A stretch of 64,000 bases of DNA. Origin: Cannabis sativa. Lineage: Eukaryota > Streptophyta > Magnoliopsida > Rosales > Cannabaceae. Location of the stretch: contig NC_083607.1 in assembly GCF_029168945.1 (NCBI RefSeq), forward strand, positions 36,627,257-36,691,256, written 5' to 3'. The notes under the pieces are model-generated. The model ran no database searches and was not told the origin of the DNA. It was given only the letters and a program-made list of their open reading frames with translations. How positions within the stretch are numbered: the stretch's first letter is position 1; the number at the start of each line of letters is the position of its first letter. Of this stretch, positions 35,712 to 46,855 are shown one piece after another. The position numbers and the translations under genes were made by a program.

Positions 35712-36195
35712 GCCTACTTTTGATGTAATAAGGCATGTTTGCCCATTTTATTCATCAAGAAAAAATTGCAAGTTATTTTTCATATAACGACGCAACTTGT
35801 ATGATTGTTATTGAATCAAATTGCAAGCCTAACTAAGGTCAAGAGTGTATGAAATTATAGTGGAAAACCTGTGACAATAACAGTTTCTATGTGAAAGCCC
35901 TGATTACTTAACAAGTGATCAAGAGGTGAACCTACCTAGTCACTTGGGGGGCAACCACACTCATACATGGACTAGTAAGCATAAAACACACTCACTTAAA
36001 TATATTTTACAATTTTGAAAATTTCCTTTCAAATTCCAAAGTGTTTGTGCATTGCTCAATGTCTCGAGCAACCTATATGTGGTACATGGTTAACTATAAA
36101 AAAAAATGCTTACGCATAGTGTGGTACATGCCTGACAAGTTAACACATAGTAGCATATATTAATAGAGCCACATAGCTCCGAAGTAAAAAAAAAT
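35712..36195 (-). repeat. Right arm of large inverted repeat
   Basis: Reverse-complement partner of 33655-34098. The spacer between the arms (about 1.6 kb) contains the opposed pol tail and gag. The 35370-35711 stretch before it has no domain I can recognise. Confidence 0.75.
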
Positions 36196-36910
36196 GTAAG
36201 TTGTCTCGGGGTACCCACCCCGACCCCTCTTAGGGGTATATTGGGGTACCACCCCGACCTTCAAGGGGTAATTAGGAGGAAACACCCCAATCTCGGGGTA
36301 TAAGGGTGTCTTGGGGTACCCCCCCCCCTTCGACTCACAAAGGGGTGGCTCGGGTATATGTGTGTTAAAAAAACAAAAAAAATGATGAGGAAGAGGTTTA
36401 CTGGGGTGTACCCCGATCCTCTAGCCACATGATGAACCATAACCCTTATATATTTGAAGTAAACACATACGTCCATGACAACTAGTAAAAACGCTCATGG
36501 TACTCAAATATGTACAAGAAAGATACTCCCGAAATTACCTTCAACTTGGTTATGTCATGACTCATATAATTGTTAAAGTCATCACACACATAACCATGTA
36601 GAACCCAATGTGGAACCTACGGGTAGGGCTTGATGTGGTACATTCCCCACTTGTAAGATCTATCTATGGGTGGTAGCATTATTCCATCATTTATCAAAGC
36701 TAAAAAACCATAATTAGCTATGGATAATTTTATCTAAAAATAACGCTTGACTTTTAAATCAAGTATGACCGGAAATGGCACCTAGTCTCGGGGTACCCCA
36801 CCCCCCCCCCCCCGACTTCCAAGGAGGCCAAGTCAAGGTGCCACCCCGACCTCCAAGAAGGTTAGCTTGGGGTACCACCCCGACCCCCAAAAGGGTATCT
36901 CGGGGTGCGG
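36196..36910. repeat. GGGGTACC/CCCCGACC tandem repeat blocks
   Basis: Two clusters (36196-36420 and 36780-36910) of degenerate units based on CGGGGTACCACCCCGACC, self-complementary around GGGGTACCCC, plus a C15-like run near 36800. The DNA between them is AT-rich with no gene. Tandem repeats in the 3' untranslated region are known for Tat/Ogre elements, and the position fits. Confidence 0.7.
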
Positions 36911-37938
36911 CTAAAAAAAAAAGATCCAAGATCAATGTTTCACCACCACAAACACATTTTTATCAATTTGATGAAAATCAAAGTTGAGAAAATGGAGGGA
37001 AATTGAAACTTTTTATGTTCATAGTGTTCTTCAACATTCAAGAACACCACCAACCTAAAAGTTTCAAATCTCCTTATTTTTTCATCAAATTAAACCAAAT
37101 CAAAGCCAAAGACACATTGCTCATCACCTATACTACAAAACCCAAGCATCAAACACTCACATTATATCAAGAAATCCAACAATCCCAATCAACATGTCAA
37201 ATTCGGCCATAGCAAGAAAACCAAGAAAAAGTTTCAAAAATACCACTAACAACGTGATTTCAATAAAAAAAATGACTATGGAGGTGTTAGAAATTAACCC
37301 ATAGTGAAGAAATGTTCTACCAAGTGTCTAAGAATCACTTCAAAGCTTCAAAATCTCCTCCAATGGTGGTAAGATGTCCAACCCAAAAATGAAGAGCAAA
37401 GTTGAGAAGATGAATTTTTTGAAATGTGAGGGTTTTGTCTTCTTTCCTTTCTTACATATGGAACTTTATTTTTGCAAAAAGAGGGCCTTTTATCCCAAAA
37501 ATGCTATTATAACCCTCCACTACCATTGAGGGCTAAAGAGCAATTTCCATATTTTTGTTGGTCATTTTCTTTGTAAATAATTTTATTTCTTTGAAATTTA
37601 TTATTTTCTTGTAATTTATTATTTTCTTGGGAAATTATTATTGGGCTATATTATAAAATGTGAAAAAAGTAGTGAGTGGGAAATGTTTGTTTGAATTTTT
37701 TTTTTAAAAATGTAATTTTAGTATACGCATAGTATTTTTGGTGTTGTTGTGCCAAGCCATCAACAACAGAAGCAAGACCCGAACAACACAATAAAGTTCC
37801 TACCGTATGGTCCTACCGCTAGAAACTTGGGAAGCAAATGTTTACCCAAATTTTAACGACGATGACGTGTCAAGAGTAGCACCGCGTGGCACAAAAATAC
37901 CAGGACTAAATTAATGAAGAAGGTGTAAAGTCATGACT
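36911..37938. other. AT-rich non-coding stretch
   Basis: I see no domain, LTR boundary or structured repeat. Short open frames, such as 37003-37212, look random. It probably belongs to the Tat-like untranslated region. Confidence 0.4.
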
Positions 37939-38105
37939 ATTGAGATGCCCCCCAACTTGGGTGGTTGTCCCCCCCTCCCCCCAACTTGGGTCTTGGGGGG
38001 CCAATTTTGGGTCGTGGGGGGGCCCCCAACTTGGGTGTTAGTCACCCCCCCAAACTTGGGTCTTGGGCCCCCCCCCCCTCCCAACTTGGGTGGTTGTCAC
38101 CCCCC
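37939..38105. repeat. C/G-rich tandem repeat, left part
   Basis: Repeats of CCCCCAACTTGGGT followed by GGTTGTC or CTTGGGGGG. The core CCCAACTTGGG is an inverted repeat, and the G-runs could form quadruplexes. Copia II inserted here, with CCCCC (38101-38105) as the apparent target duplication. The array resumes at 56738. Confidence 0.85.
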
Positions 38106-39146
38106 TGTTGGGTTTTATGCCCTAAATAAAACTCCAATTCAATGTAATCCATTTTATTCAGCATCAATAAACAAACAGAAGTATTTTTCATTCATTTGTG
38201 TATGTTTTGGTTCATGTTATCAATTGCTTGTCTATTTGATTTCTAAATTCATCTGAAACCCTTTTCACATACTTGATCCTGTTTATTGTGTTGTCAACAC
38301 ATTGGAAAGTAAACATGACTATGTGAATAAAGATTCCTAGATTTATCAGACACAGGGTTTTACTGATATGATAATCTACAACAGAGTTTACTTGCATTTG
38401 GAGAAATGATATGTTCTTTCCAGAGCATTGATTAAAGTAAAGCTTAGGTTGGGTGCATGGAGTATGCATTGGAAGGGACCGATATTGAACTTTGACATAG
38501 ATTTATTAAACTTACCGTAATATCTATTCAAGTCAATATCACCTAGTTGATCCTAGATCAAATGATCTTAATCCTGATATGATTAGGCTAAATCTCAAGA
38601 GTGTTATTCGTGTTCTTTGATTTGTTAGTTAAGCCTACTTTTGGGTCAGGGTGATACGTACATTTTGGGAACACGGTAGTGCAATTGAGTGGGAGCGCTA
38701 ACATAAATATGGAATCTATAGCTTCTATCTGGCGAATAGAAAGTAAGGGATGATTTCCTTCGAGCTTGACCAAACAAAAATAAATGGTGGAGTACTCATT
38801 TCAAATAGCTGAAATATCATTTATACAGGGTTAAGTGTTTTAAGGATAAAATACATTATAGGGTGTTACGGTAATCTAATCCCTTTACAGTGTAGATCGT
38901 TCATATAGAGGATAATTGATCAAATTAAGATTATAACAATGGATAACTAATGACGTGTCTATATGGTGGAACATATAGAGCGTTCTATATACTGAGAGTG
39001 CAATTCTAAGTTCTATGCGTGGATTCAACGAAGAATTAATAAGTCAGTGAATTTAGGTTATAAATTTTTGATCTGCTTATTGGAAGCTCGGTTATATAGA
39101 CCCATGGTCCCCCCACTAGTTGAGAAAATATTACTTGTAAGACTCA
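38106..39146 (+). repeat. Copia II 5' LTR, first part
   Basis: TGTTGGGTTTTATGCCC to GTAAGACTCA, matching 54837-55865. ACTCA (39142-39146) is the target duplicated by the Athila-like element. Confidence 0.92.
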
Positions 39147-40681
39147 TGTTGTGAAAATTATATTGCTTTATAATTGCGCAAGTGTACACAATCACAAACA
39201 AGTAATACAATGATAAGTAAATCAAAGTTCGTCTCCACAGGGACTTTTTACTAAATAATGCTAAATCAACTAAGAGCAATTCCAAGAATTTCAAATAAAA
39301 ATAAAATAAAATCACACATCAATTCACAAGAAAAATTTATAGCCTTGAATCTAAACTTGAGAACTAATTTTTTAAACTAAATAAACTAAGAATAAGAAAC
39401 TAAAAGTGATTAAAATGGTGGTAATTTCAGATTAGGAAAATAGACTTGGGTGATTAATTTCCACTTGTATGTCCCAGTTGATACAGCAATGACCCAGCAA
39501 TGATTTAGCAATCCTGGCAGAGTTAACAGATTTCAAAAAAAAAAACCAGCAAGCTTTTTCCAAAACTTGCAATAAACCATTCACAATCTCACAATGCATT
39601 CCTACATCAGTTTAGATCACAAATAGCCTAATAAAGCATCAAATCTTTAGTTATGCATGGTAGCAAAATATTCCTATTTCACTACTAATTAAAACCTAGA
39701 AGAGAAGGTGAAAATCATGCATCAATTAGAGGGGTTCAACTAGGTCTTGCTTTTCCAAGTAAGATCTAGCTTGGCAAATGTTAATAATGGCCAAAAATTA
39801 ACATTCAATCAACATTTCATCACAACTAATTGAACTAAGACAAGATTACTTCATCATTGCAAAATCAAAACACTAGTCCATACAAGGGTTCATAACCACC
39901 CAAATCTCAAAGAGTTTAGTTCATAGCTGAAATTAAAAACAACAAACCAGAAAATAAATTGTTCATGGAGTTAAAGAGAAAATTAGAGAGAAGAAAATGA
40001 TACAAAATGAAGTGGAGAGCAAGAGAGATGAGTGGTGAGCTCAAATCCTTTCTTTGGTAGTTGCCTTCTTCTCCTTCTTCTCAATCTTCTTCTTCTTTCT
40101 TTGTACTCTCTTCTTTCTCTGTACTTAGATACTTTCTGCTGTGATTTTTCGTACTCCCCATTCAAAGTGCAGCCAGCCCTCTTTCTTCTAATGTCCTTCC
40201 TCCTTCTTTTTGCCCCCCAATTAGGGTACCAAAGTTTACCCTAATTGGAAATCCCAATCATCACCCACTTGTCCTTCATTTTCCACATGTTTGTTGAGTC
40301 AATAGCCAAATTCCGCCACCTCAGCTCGTTTTTCTTTTCATTAAAGCCAGCTGCACTATCTGCCAAAATAAACTTACTGGGCTGACAAATTGCTACGCGA
40401 TGATTGCTATAGCAATGCCGCCGGACAATAATCATTTTTCTGCTCCTTTTTCTCCTTGTCCCAAATATTTCCAAATACCTATTCTTGTATTTTTTCTGCT
40501 TAAAACACATAAAAAACAATAACATAAGTCTATCTAACACTTACTAACACGCACACTTCCATTTATTACAAAGACACAACAGATTAAACACAATTACATA
40601 GTATAGACATTAATTGCTCCACAATTCACATTAAATTCAAGCTTAAAGATATGAAAATAACTCTAATTCTTAGAGTTATCA
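39147..40681 (-). repeat. Athila-like 3' LTR
   Basis: TGATAACTC...TTTTCACAACA on the minus strand, 1535 bp. It includes about 113 bases (near 39596-39710) that the 5' LTR lacks. Frames on both strands near 39983-40540 occur in both LTRs; they come from purine/pyrimidine-rich sequence and have no domain. Confidence 0.92.
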
Positions 40682-40682
40682 A

Positions 40683-40695
40683 CACCCCAAACTTA
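40683..40695 (-). other. Athila-like polypurine tract
   Basis: TAAGTTTGGGGTG on the minus strand, immediately before the 3' LTR start at 40681. The position is that expected for plus-strand priming. Confidence 0.7.
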
Positions 40696-42234
40696 GAATC
40701 TTGCTCGTCCTCGAGCAATGACAACAGAAAATAAACAAAATAAAGCACAACAACAAATTTTACCCAAAGACTCACACACAAGACACATGAGAGATTCTAT
40801 AGAAATTCAAGATGGCCTAGCGAACATTGATGCTCTCAAAAAAAAAAAATGGAATTAAATGGAATAGGAAATTGCTTGCCATAACTTTATATGTTGCCCC
40901 TTTAAATTTTTTGTCATTGGATAACATTAATATTTCCCAAAAGTCACCTAATCAACAATTTATACAAGTATATCCCACCTAAACTTTGAACTTCTCTCCA
41001 ACTACCTTAAACTTTTTTTTTCATTCATTTCAGCTCCATAAGTTGGATTAGTGCACTCCTCTCCACTAATGTAGTCTAAACTTATCCCTTTGATCAATAG
41101 GACTTTATTAGGCTTGTAATGTTAGGCTTGGGTTAGGGTATGGTAAAGGATTTATTTTAGCTAGCTCAACACCTAACCACTTCACTTGTCAAAAACCGAG
41201 CCTCTTCCATGATTTTTTTTTTCTTTTGACTCACTTCCCTAATTCATTATACTCACAAGTACTTGATATTAAAATTGACTTCTCTTGCTATGTTTATTCT
41301 CTTTTTTTTTTTTTTTAAACTAAAATGGGTGGAACACCCCAAACTTAGTTGCAAGTATATATATATATTTTTTTCTCTTTTCTTTGCTGATTTTTTTTTT
41401 ATATAGGTTAGAAAAGAATTTACTACTACATTATACTTATATATAGCAAGAGAAAGTTAATTAAAAAAAAATTCATACTAATATACCTTGTGAGCTAATT
41501 CCCCCACCCCAAACTTACAACCCAACATTGTCCCCAATGTGGCTAAAAGTATAATCTTGAATTAGCTCGCCACAAATTACACTCACCGCACTCACCCCAA
41601 ACTTAATGTGAAACTTGGCTCTTGACAAGTGAGCAATTAAGTTAGGACATATGTGGAAATGCAATTTAGGATGGATGTGATATGTAAGATTGGGTTGCAC
41701 AACAAAACGAGGCTAACGGCTCAAACTTGGGTGACTAGGGAAAAATGGATTGATAGGGAGGGTTAGAAAGGCTCAAACGTCCAAGGATGGCCTAAATCAT
41801 GTCGAAGGGACAAGTCGAACTAGGATTTCGCTTCAAGGAGATGTACTAACCAATTCTAGATGCTAAAATTACATGTGAAATAATCGTATGAGAAATGCAA
41901 AGCATGGTGGAATAAATACAAGTATAAACTAGTGAGGAGAGACTAAGGGAAACATCCATAATATCCAACAATGCAGCATGATAAGGCAACAAGTAAAATT
42001 AGGCAGCAACAATAATGGAATGGGCGGAAAGTATCATCATCGAGCAGAACACTAGGCCACAGAAAAACTTAAAAAAAAAACTCTCAATGCCAAACTAACA
42101 ACCACATAAACAACATAGAATAAAAGTTCCAAGCACAAAAACAACACACAACTAGCACAATACAATCGAAAAAACAAACAACACAAAACAGAAAAATATA
42201 AAAAAAAATAGCTTAGGTATGAGAAAAACTCCCT

Positions 42235-42363
42235 CTACTCGGAGTCCTCGTGGGGCTCCTCCGGATTTGAAGCTGATGGCCTAGCCCACAGGTCGAGAAC
42301 TTGCTGAGGGAACGGCGGAAACTTGGGCTCAAATTGTGGCGTGACCTTCTTGACTGTCGACAT
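42235..42363 (-). CDS. Possible 42-residue ORF in the Athila-like untranslated region
   Basis: ATG at 42363 to TAG at 42235 on the minus strand: begins MSTVKKVTPQFEPKFP and ends NPEEPHEDSE. It is proline-rich with an acidic tail. I do not recognise it. It is GC-richer than its surroundings and has no frame damage, but it is short and could be chance. No other copy is in the window for comparison. Confidence 0.25.
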   Translation of the reverse strand: MSTVKKVTPQFEPKFPPFPQQVLDLWARPSASNPEEPHEDSE

Positions 42364-42910
42364 TTTGCTTCTTTTCCAATTGCACACTAAACAACCACAA
42401 CAGATTCCCCCTCTTCTTTCTTTTTAAACGTTGCCCCACAACACCCCCTAACTCCAACAATACACTACTATATTCTTACTCCAATCTTGCTCAAAAATCA
42501 CAACTCTTTCCAAACCACACCGACTCAAATTCAAAGCATTTACATTAAAATTCTTTCACCCTCGGCAGCCACAACAATTGTTCCCCTCTTTTACTCTTTT
42601 TTTTTCAGTTTGAAACTACTCAAGCAACAACAACAGTGCTTCTAAATTTACACCAGAAAAACAAATTTACAGCCACCCAACTGTTCTCAAATATCATTGA
42701 AATTCATATTACATCACCCACACAGTTCAACGCCACACACTACTCGGCATCTATTGCACATTTCCACTACTATTCTTCTCAAATCACCCAATTCAATACA
42801 CTGACAATTCCACAATCAACTCAAACTAAATATCTCTCTGTTTCTTTAAACCCAATGTGTAAGTTCACAAATTCACCATGTTCAATTCCTAAGTACGATT
42901 CACTGCAGTT

Positions 42911-43342
42911 TCAAGGACTAACCTTGCTCCTTGAATTTGTGTTGGTGAATGGAATGGTGAAATGGAGATTCTTGCTGGCTTCCTCAGTTTCTAGCAAAAA
43001 TGGACAGTAGTGGGGCTTCAGCAAGTGATTCATGGTGGCTTCAGAGTGGAGTTGCTGGCGTATGTGAACAGAGGCGAAGCTGGGTTGCTGTTGGGTTGTG
43101 TCGGAGTCAGGCAGAGGTTCGACTGAGGTGCTTCGGAGGTGGGTCGACTGGAGGTAATGGGGTCGCTGGCGGTGAGTGACTTGCGTGATGGCTACGGGGC
43201 TCGATTTGGAGGTGGTCGAAGTGGGTTCTGGTATGAGTTCCTGGGTGGTTCGAAGGTTGTTGACTGCTGGAAGATGAAGGTGGCTGCTTAGGTCGTGAGT
43301 GAGGATGATGATGAATGAGTTGGATAGGGATTGATTATTGAG
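42911..43342 (-). other. Stop-free, Pro/Ser/Thr/His-rich frame without a start codon
   Basis: 143 codons between stops on the minus strand, rich in Pro, Ser, Thr, His and Gln, with blocks such as SSHLHLP and TTQQQPSF. The first ATG is late (ACC ATG AAT CAC, near 43034). It may be a captured or decayed coding piece, or chance in GC-rich DNA. An opposite-strand frame (42636-43010) overlaps it and is equally unsupported. Confidence 0.25.
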
Positions 43343-43992
43343 TCAAAGGATTGAGTATTGGGCTTCTGCTAACTAATCCAAGAGGGGCCCAGTGGACTAA
43401 AAAAAGAAAAATAAGTCCCATAACTGATTGATTAAATGACTGAGATTGAAAACTTTGTTTATTCACTCATTTGTCCTTGATCCACAAGAGGCAAAACTAA
43501 GTACAAGCCCAATGATTCGTCTGAACAGAAAATCATACCAAATGATTGCCTCCTTAACATTTCTCACGTGTTCCTTTTTATCAGACCAACAGTCATTTAA
43601 ACCCTGATATAAGAACACTCTTGCTGCCAAATAAAATTGCTAAACCATTGCTATAGCAACTGGGCACAACTTTTCTACCCCAAACTTAATTTCTTTGCCC
43701 AAATTGAAATTTCTTCACTTCCACAACCTTCTTCACTTGATTTCCTGCACATTGAAAGAAAATAATTTCTCAATTTCACCATGACAATTATTTACTAATT
43801 ATATAATATATATTTTTTTTTTCTTTTTTTTTTTTAACTTTTCTTCTTGCTTTTTTTTTTCTTTTTTTTTTTTCAAGGGGTGCCTTCATTGATTTTTTTT
43901 TCTTTTCATTCTTTTTTTCCAAATTTTTCATTTTTTTTTTCAATTCAATCTTTTTTTTTTCTTTTTCTTTTGGCACCCCCAAATTACAAGTC

Positions 43993-45118
43993 TCAAACAT
44001 CCTTCAAAGAGATAGAGGTCTTTTCTCGGTTGACCTCTCCACCCCCAAACTTTACTCCTTGGCCTTTCACTAAGAATTTTCTTCTTGAAAGTGCATCACG
44101 AAGTTCCACCACCCCATCGGGGTATACTCTCACCACCAAGAAAGATCCATCACACCTTGAATCTAGTCGTCCATGAATAGCCTTCGTTAAAGAGTTGGAA
44201 AAAATCACTTGTTGCCCAACTTCAAACATTTGAGACCGAAATTTTCTACTAAGCTTCTTTTTCTTTCTCTTCTTTTTGGGTGGTTTTTTAGAGTCAATTG
44301 ACGCTTTGTCTTTGCTTTCTTGTGCCTCGTGATCCTTAGCAATTTCTTTAAGGAGAATCTTCTTTCTCACCTTCTTACTAACTTTGAATTTAGACTCCTC
44401 AACCATGTTAGGATCCATATCTCCAATTGCTAAGCATTCTCCTATTGCATCCGGGCCACGTATGGGATGGAAAACCTTGAATGTGGCTTGCTCATCTTGA
44501 GCTCTCATGGTGAGCTCTCCTTTTTCAACATCTATCAAAGTCCTTCCCGTGGCAAGAAATGGCCTCCCTAAAATGATTGGAACTTCCCTATCTTCCTCAT
44601 AGTCAAGAATAATGAAGTCCGCCGGAAAGATGAACTTATCTACTTGTACCAAAACATCTTTAATTTTTCCATCCGGATGAGCCATGGAACGATCCGCTAG
44701 TTGCAAAGTGACAGTGGTTGGCCTTGCTTCTCCAATTCCCAACTTCTTGAAAATAGACATGGGCATGAGATTAATACTAGCTCCCAAATCACAAAGAGCT
44801 CTTCCAACATCCCGTCCCCCAATAGAAATTGGAATTGTAAAGCTGCCCGGATCTTTCAATTTAGGTGGAATTTTATTCTTCAACATAGCGCTACAGCCCT
44901 CGGTCAAAGCGACCGTTTCAAACTCGCCAAGCCTCCTTTTCTTTGTCAAAATATCTTTTAAGAACTTGACATAATTTGGCATTTTCTCTAGCGCTTCTAC
45001 CAAGGGAATATTGATATGGAGCTGTTTCAACACATCCAAAAACTTCCTAAATTGTCCATCTTGCTGCTGTTTCCGAAATCTTTGAGGAAATGGAAGGGGT
45101 GGTTTAGGACTAGAACAT
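43993..45118 (-). pseudogene. Athila-like aspartic protease fused to integrase C-terminal domain
   Basis: Open for 348 codons from Met at 45039, but homology (FPQRFRKQQQ, then RKFLDVLKQLHINIPLVEAL) extends upstream in frame to about 45115, where a frameshift separates it from gag. The protease has LCDLGASINLMP with catalytic Asp at residue 84 and IILGRPFLATG near 155-165. A Lys-rich linker (residues 251-263) leads straight into FEVGQQVIF...GRLDSRCDGSFLVVRVYPDG (about 272-311), which resembles the SH3-like end of Athila integrase. RT, RNase H and the integrase core should lie between, so an in-frame internal deletion joined the two. The fused frame is open to the stop at 43993. Confidence 0.8.
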
Positions 45119-45306
45119 ACTGGTGCGGATTCTTGGCGTCGGGTTGCGACCCTTTCTTTGTATCAACTGGACTGGTATCAGCAAATTCCTGGGCAGTTTT
45201 GTTACTCAATTTTTCGTCGATTTGGATTGAAGTGGGCTCCCTACTACCCTTTTTCCTCCTCAGAATTTTTCAGATTCTTGCCACTCCTTAGCTGAATGGC
45301 ATTGCA
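45119..45306 (-). pseudogene. Athila-like gag-protease linker, frame-shifted
   Basis: After the TAA at 45307 the same frame reads CNAIQLRSGKNLKNSEEEKG and stops. The next segment continues in another frame (TAQEFADTSPVDTKKGSQ) up to the shift near 45120. The parts belong to one ancestral polyprotein. Confidence 0.65.
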
Positions 45307-46728
45307 TTACTCCTTCCCATCCCTCCTTGGATTTTCCGTGTGACTAGGCAAAGAACCTTGCGGCCTAGCTTTTAATTCATTGGCCAAATGTCCAAGTTGC
45401 AACTCTAAGTTTCGAAGAGAGGCAGCTTGACTTTGTATCACCGCATCATTTTTGGCCATATAATCCCGCATTAGACTCTCCAAAGAGCTTGGTTGGGAAT
45501 TTTGAGCATGTTTTGAATGTCGGGGTTGTTGTGAAAAACCTGGTGGATATGCTTGTCTTCCTTGGGCTGGTACGGTGCTTGAGCTTGCTCCTTGACCCCC
45601 CCAAGACAAATTAGGATTATTCTTCCAGGCTTGATTGTAAGAGTTTGAGAATGCCCCGTTGTTTCTGTTAAAATTCTGATTTTCCATGTAACAAACGGAC
45701 TCCGGATTAGATGGACACTTCTCAAACGCATGCCCTTCTCCACAAAACACACATGAGACATCATCACTTTGAATGGCAGCAGCTGGTTGAATATTTTTAG
45801 CGTTCCCAATACTCAAATTCTTCAAAACATTCGTCATGGAAGCCATTTGAGCTGTCAAAGCTGTTATTGCATCCACCTCAAGGACTCCCACCACTTTTCT
45901 ACTTGTTGGAGCTCTAGTGTTGGACCATTGGTAGTTGTTACTTGCAATGGTCTCCAAAATCTCAAATGCTTCATTGTAAGACTTCGACAAAATAGCACCA
46001 TTGGCCGATGCATCTAACACCATTCGAGAAGCTGCATTCAAGCCATTATAAAAAGTCTCCATCTGAATACAATGTGGAATGCCATGATGTGGACACTTTC
46101 GCAGAAGTTCCTTAAACCTCTCCCACGCATCACTTGTGGACTCATCTTCAAGTTGCTGAAAAGACATGATCTCACTTCTGAATTTTGCATTCCTAGTAGG
46201 AGGAAAGTATTTCCTCAGAAACTTCTCAGCAAGGTCATTCCAATTGGTCACAGAATCAGGAGGCAAAGTGTTGAGCCATGATCTAGCTCGGTCTCGTAGT
46301 GAGAATGGGAATAGCTTCAACCTTAACACCTCTTCACTCACTCCTTGGATCTTGAAAGAATCACTCACCTCCAAAAATGAACGGAGATGGAGGTGAGGAT
46401 CCTCAGTTGGCATCCCACTGAATTGCCCCACGGTTTGGAGCATTTGAAACATCACTCGCTTGAGCTCAAACTGCGGTGCTTGTATTTCAGGCCTCACAAT
46501 GCCTGGATTGAGCTCATTAAACATGGGGGCTACATACTCCCTTATAGCCCTTGCTCGATCATCTGCCAATATGATGGGATTAACAATTTGTGGAGCAACC
46601 CCATCGTCGTCAAAATTTTCAGCCATGATGTCTCGGCCCTTAGCCTTTTGAACCCTTCTTCTTCTTCGGAATGTACGTTCAATCTCGGGGTCAATAGGAG
46701 CAAGTTCAAAGTCCTCTTGTTGGTTCAT
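45307..46728 (-). CDS. gag: Athila-like gag, open
   Basis: 473 codons from ATG at 46728, 120-odd bases after the primer site. Capsid-type retrotransposon gag domain at about residues 135-235 (RARSWLNTLPPDSVTNWNDL, KFLRKYFPPTRNAKF, ERFKELLRKCPHHGIP). A zinc knuckle is C326, C329, H333, C338, with three instead of four residues before His. The C-terminus is Gln/Ser-rich with a short coiled coil (SLRNLELQLGHLANEL). The stop TAA at 45307 is followed in frame by CNAIQLRSGKNLKN, normal for an Athila gag-protease polyprotein, so it probably replaced a Gln codon. It is the best preserved frame in the window. It would build particles in the cytoplasm. Confidence 0.88.
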   Translation of the reverse strand: MNQQEDFELAPIDPEIERTFRRRRRVQKAKGRDIMAENFDDDGVAPQIVNPIILADDRARAIREYVAPMFNELNPGIVRPEIQAPQFELKRVMFQMLQTVGQFSGMPTEDPHLHLRSFLEVSDSFKIQGVSEEVLRLKLFPFSLRDRARSWLNTLPPDSVTNWNDLAEKFLRKYFPPTRNAKFRSEIMSFQQLEDESTSDAWERFKELLRKCPHHGIPHCIQMETFYNGLNAASRMVLDASANGAILSKSYNEAFEILETIASNNYQWSNTRAPTSRKVVGVLEVDAITALTAQMASMTNVLKNLSIGNAKNIQPAAAIQSDDVSCVFCGEGHAFEKCPSNPESVCYMENQNFNRNNGAFSNSYNQAWKNNPNLSWGGQGASSSTVPAQGRQAYPPGFSQQPRHSKHAQNSQPSSLESLMRDYMAKNDAVIQSQAASLRNLELQLGHLANELKARPQGSLPSHTENPRRDGKE

Positions 46729-46831
46729 ACACTATAGATACCTGAGATTTCAAAGACAAACCAGCAAGATTAAAAGCACAAAAATTCTTAGAATGTCAAT
46801 TAGTTGATAAAACAAAATTTAGAACTTAAAG

Positions 46832-46849
46832 TCCCCGGCAATGGCGCCA
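46832..46849 (-). other. Athila-like primer binding site
   Basis: TGGCGCCATTGCCGGGGA on the minus strand, a few bases after the 5' LTR. This resembles the Athila primer site (tRNA-Asp type, from memory) with small differences. It fixes the orientation. Confidence 0.85.
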
Positions 46850-46855
46850 AAAACT

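Larger units (their letters stand above)
40682..43992 (-). other. Athila-like 3' untranslated region with repeated polypurine-like motifs
   Basis: No RT, integrase or envelope-like domain is seen. TAAGTTTGGGGTG or TAAGTTTGGGGT recurs on the minus strand at 40683-40695, 41335-41347, 41505-41517, 41593-41605 and 43677-43688, with weaker variants near 43973 and 44040. The first abuts the 3' LTR, is preceded on the minus strand by GAGGACGAGCAAGATTC, and is the likely polypurine tract. A T/C-rich low-complexity block lies at 43808-43970. A GC-richer segment (42911-43342) is stop-free on the minus strand. Confidence 0.7.

Noticed and set aside
36775..36987. Pro/Arg-rich frame
   Set aside because: Arises from the GGGGTACC/CCCCGACC tandem repeats.
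39983..40540. Small frames repeated at 47579-48136
   Set aside because: They occur in both LTRs of one element. The repetition reflects LTR duplication and not conservation of a protein.
43788..44176. Lys-rich and Phe-rich frames on the two strands
   Set aside because: Translation of a T/C homopolymer-like block in the Athila-like untranslated region; no domain.
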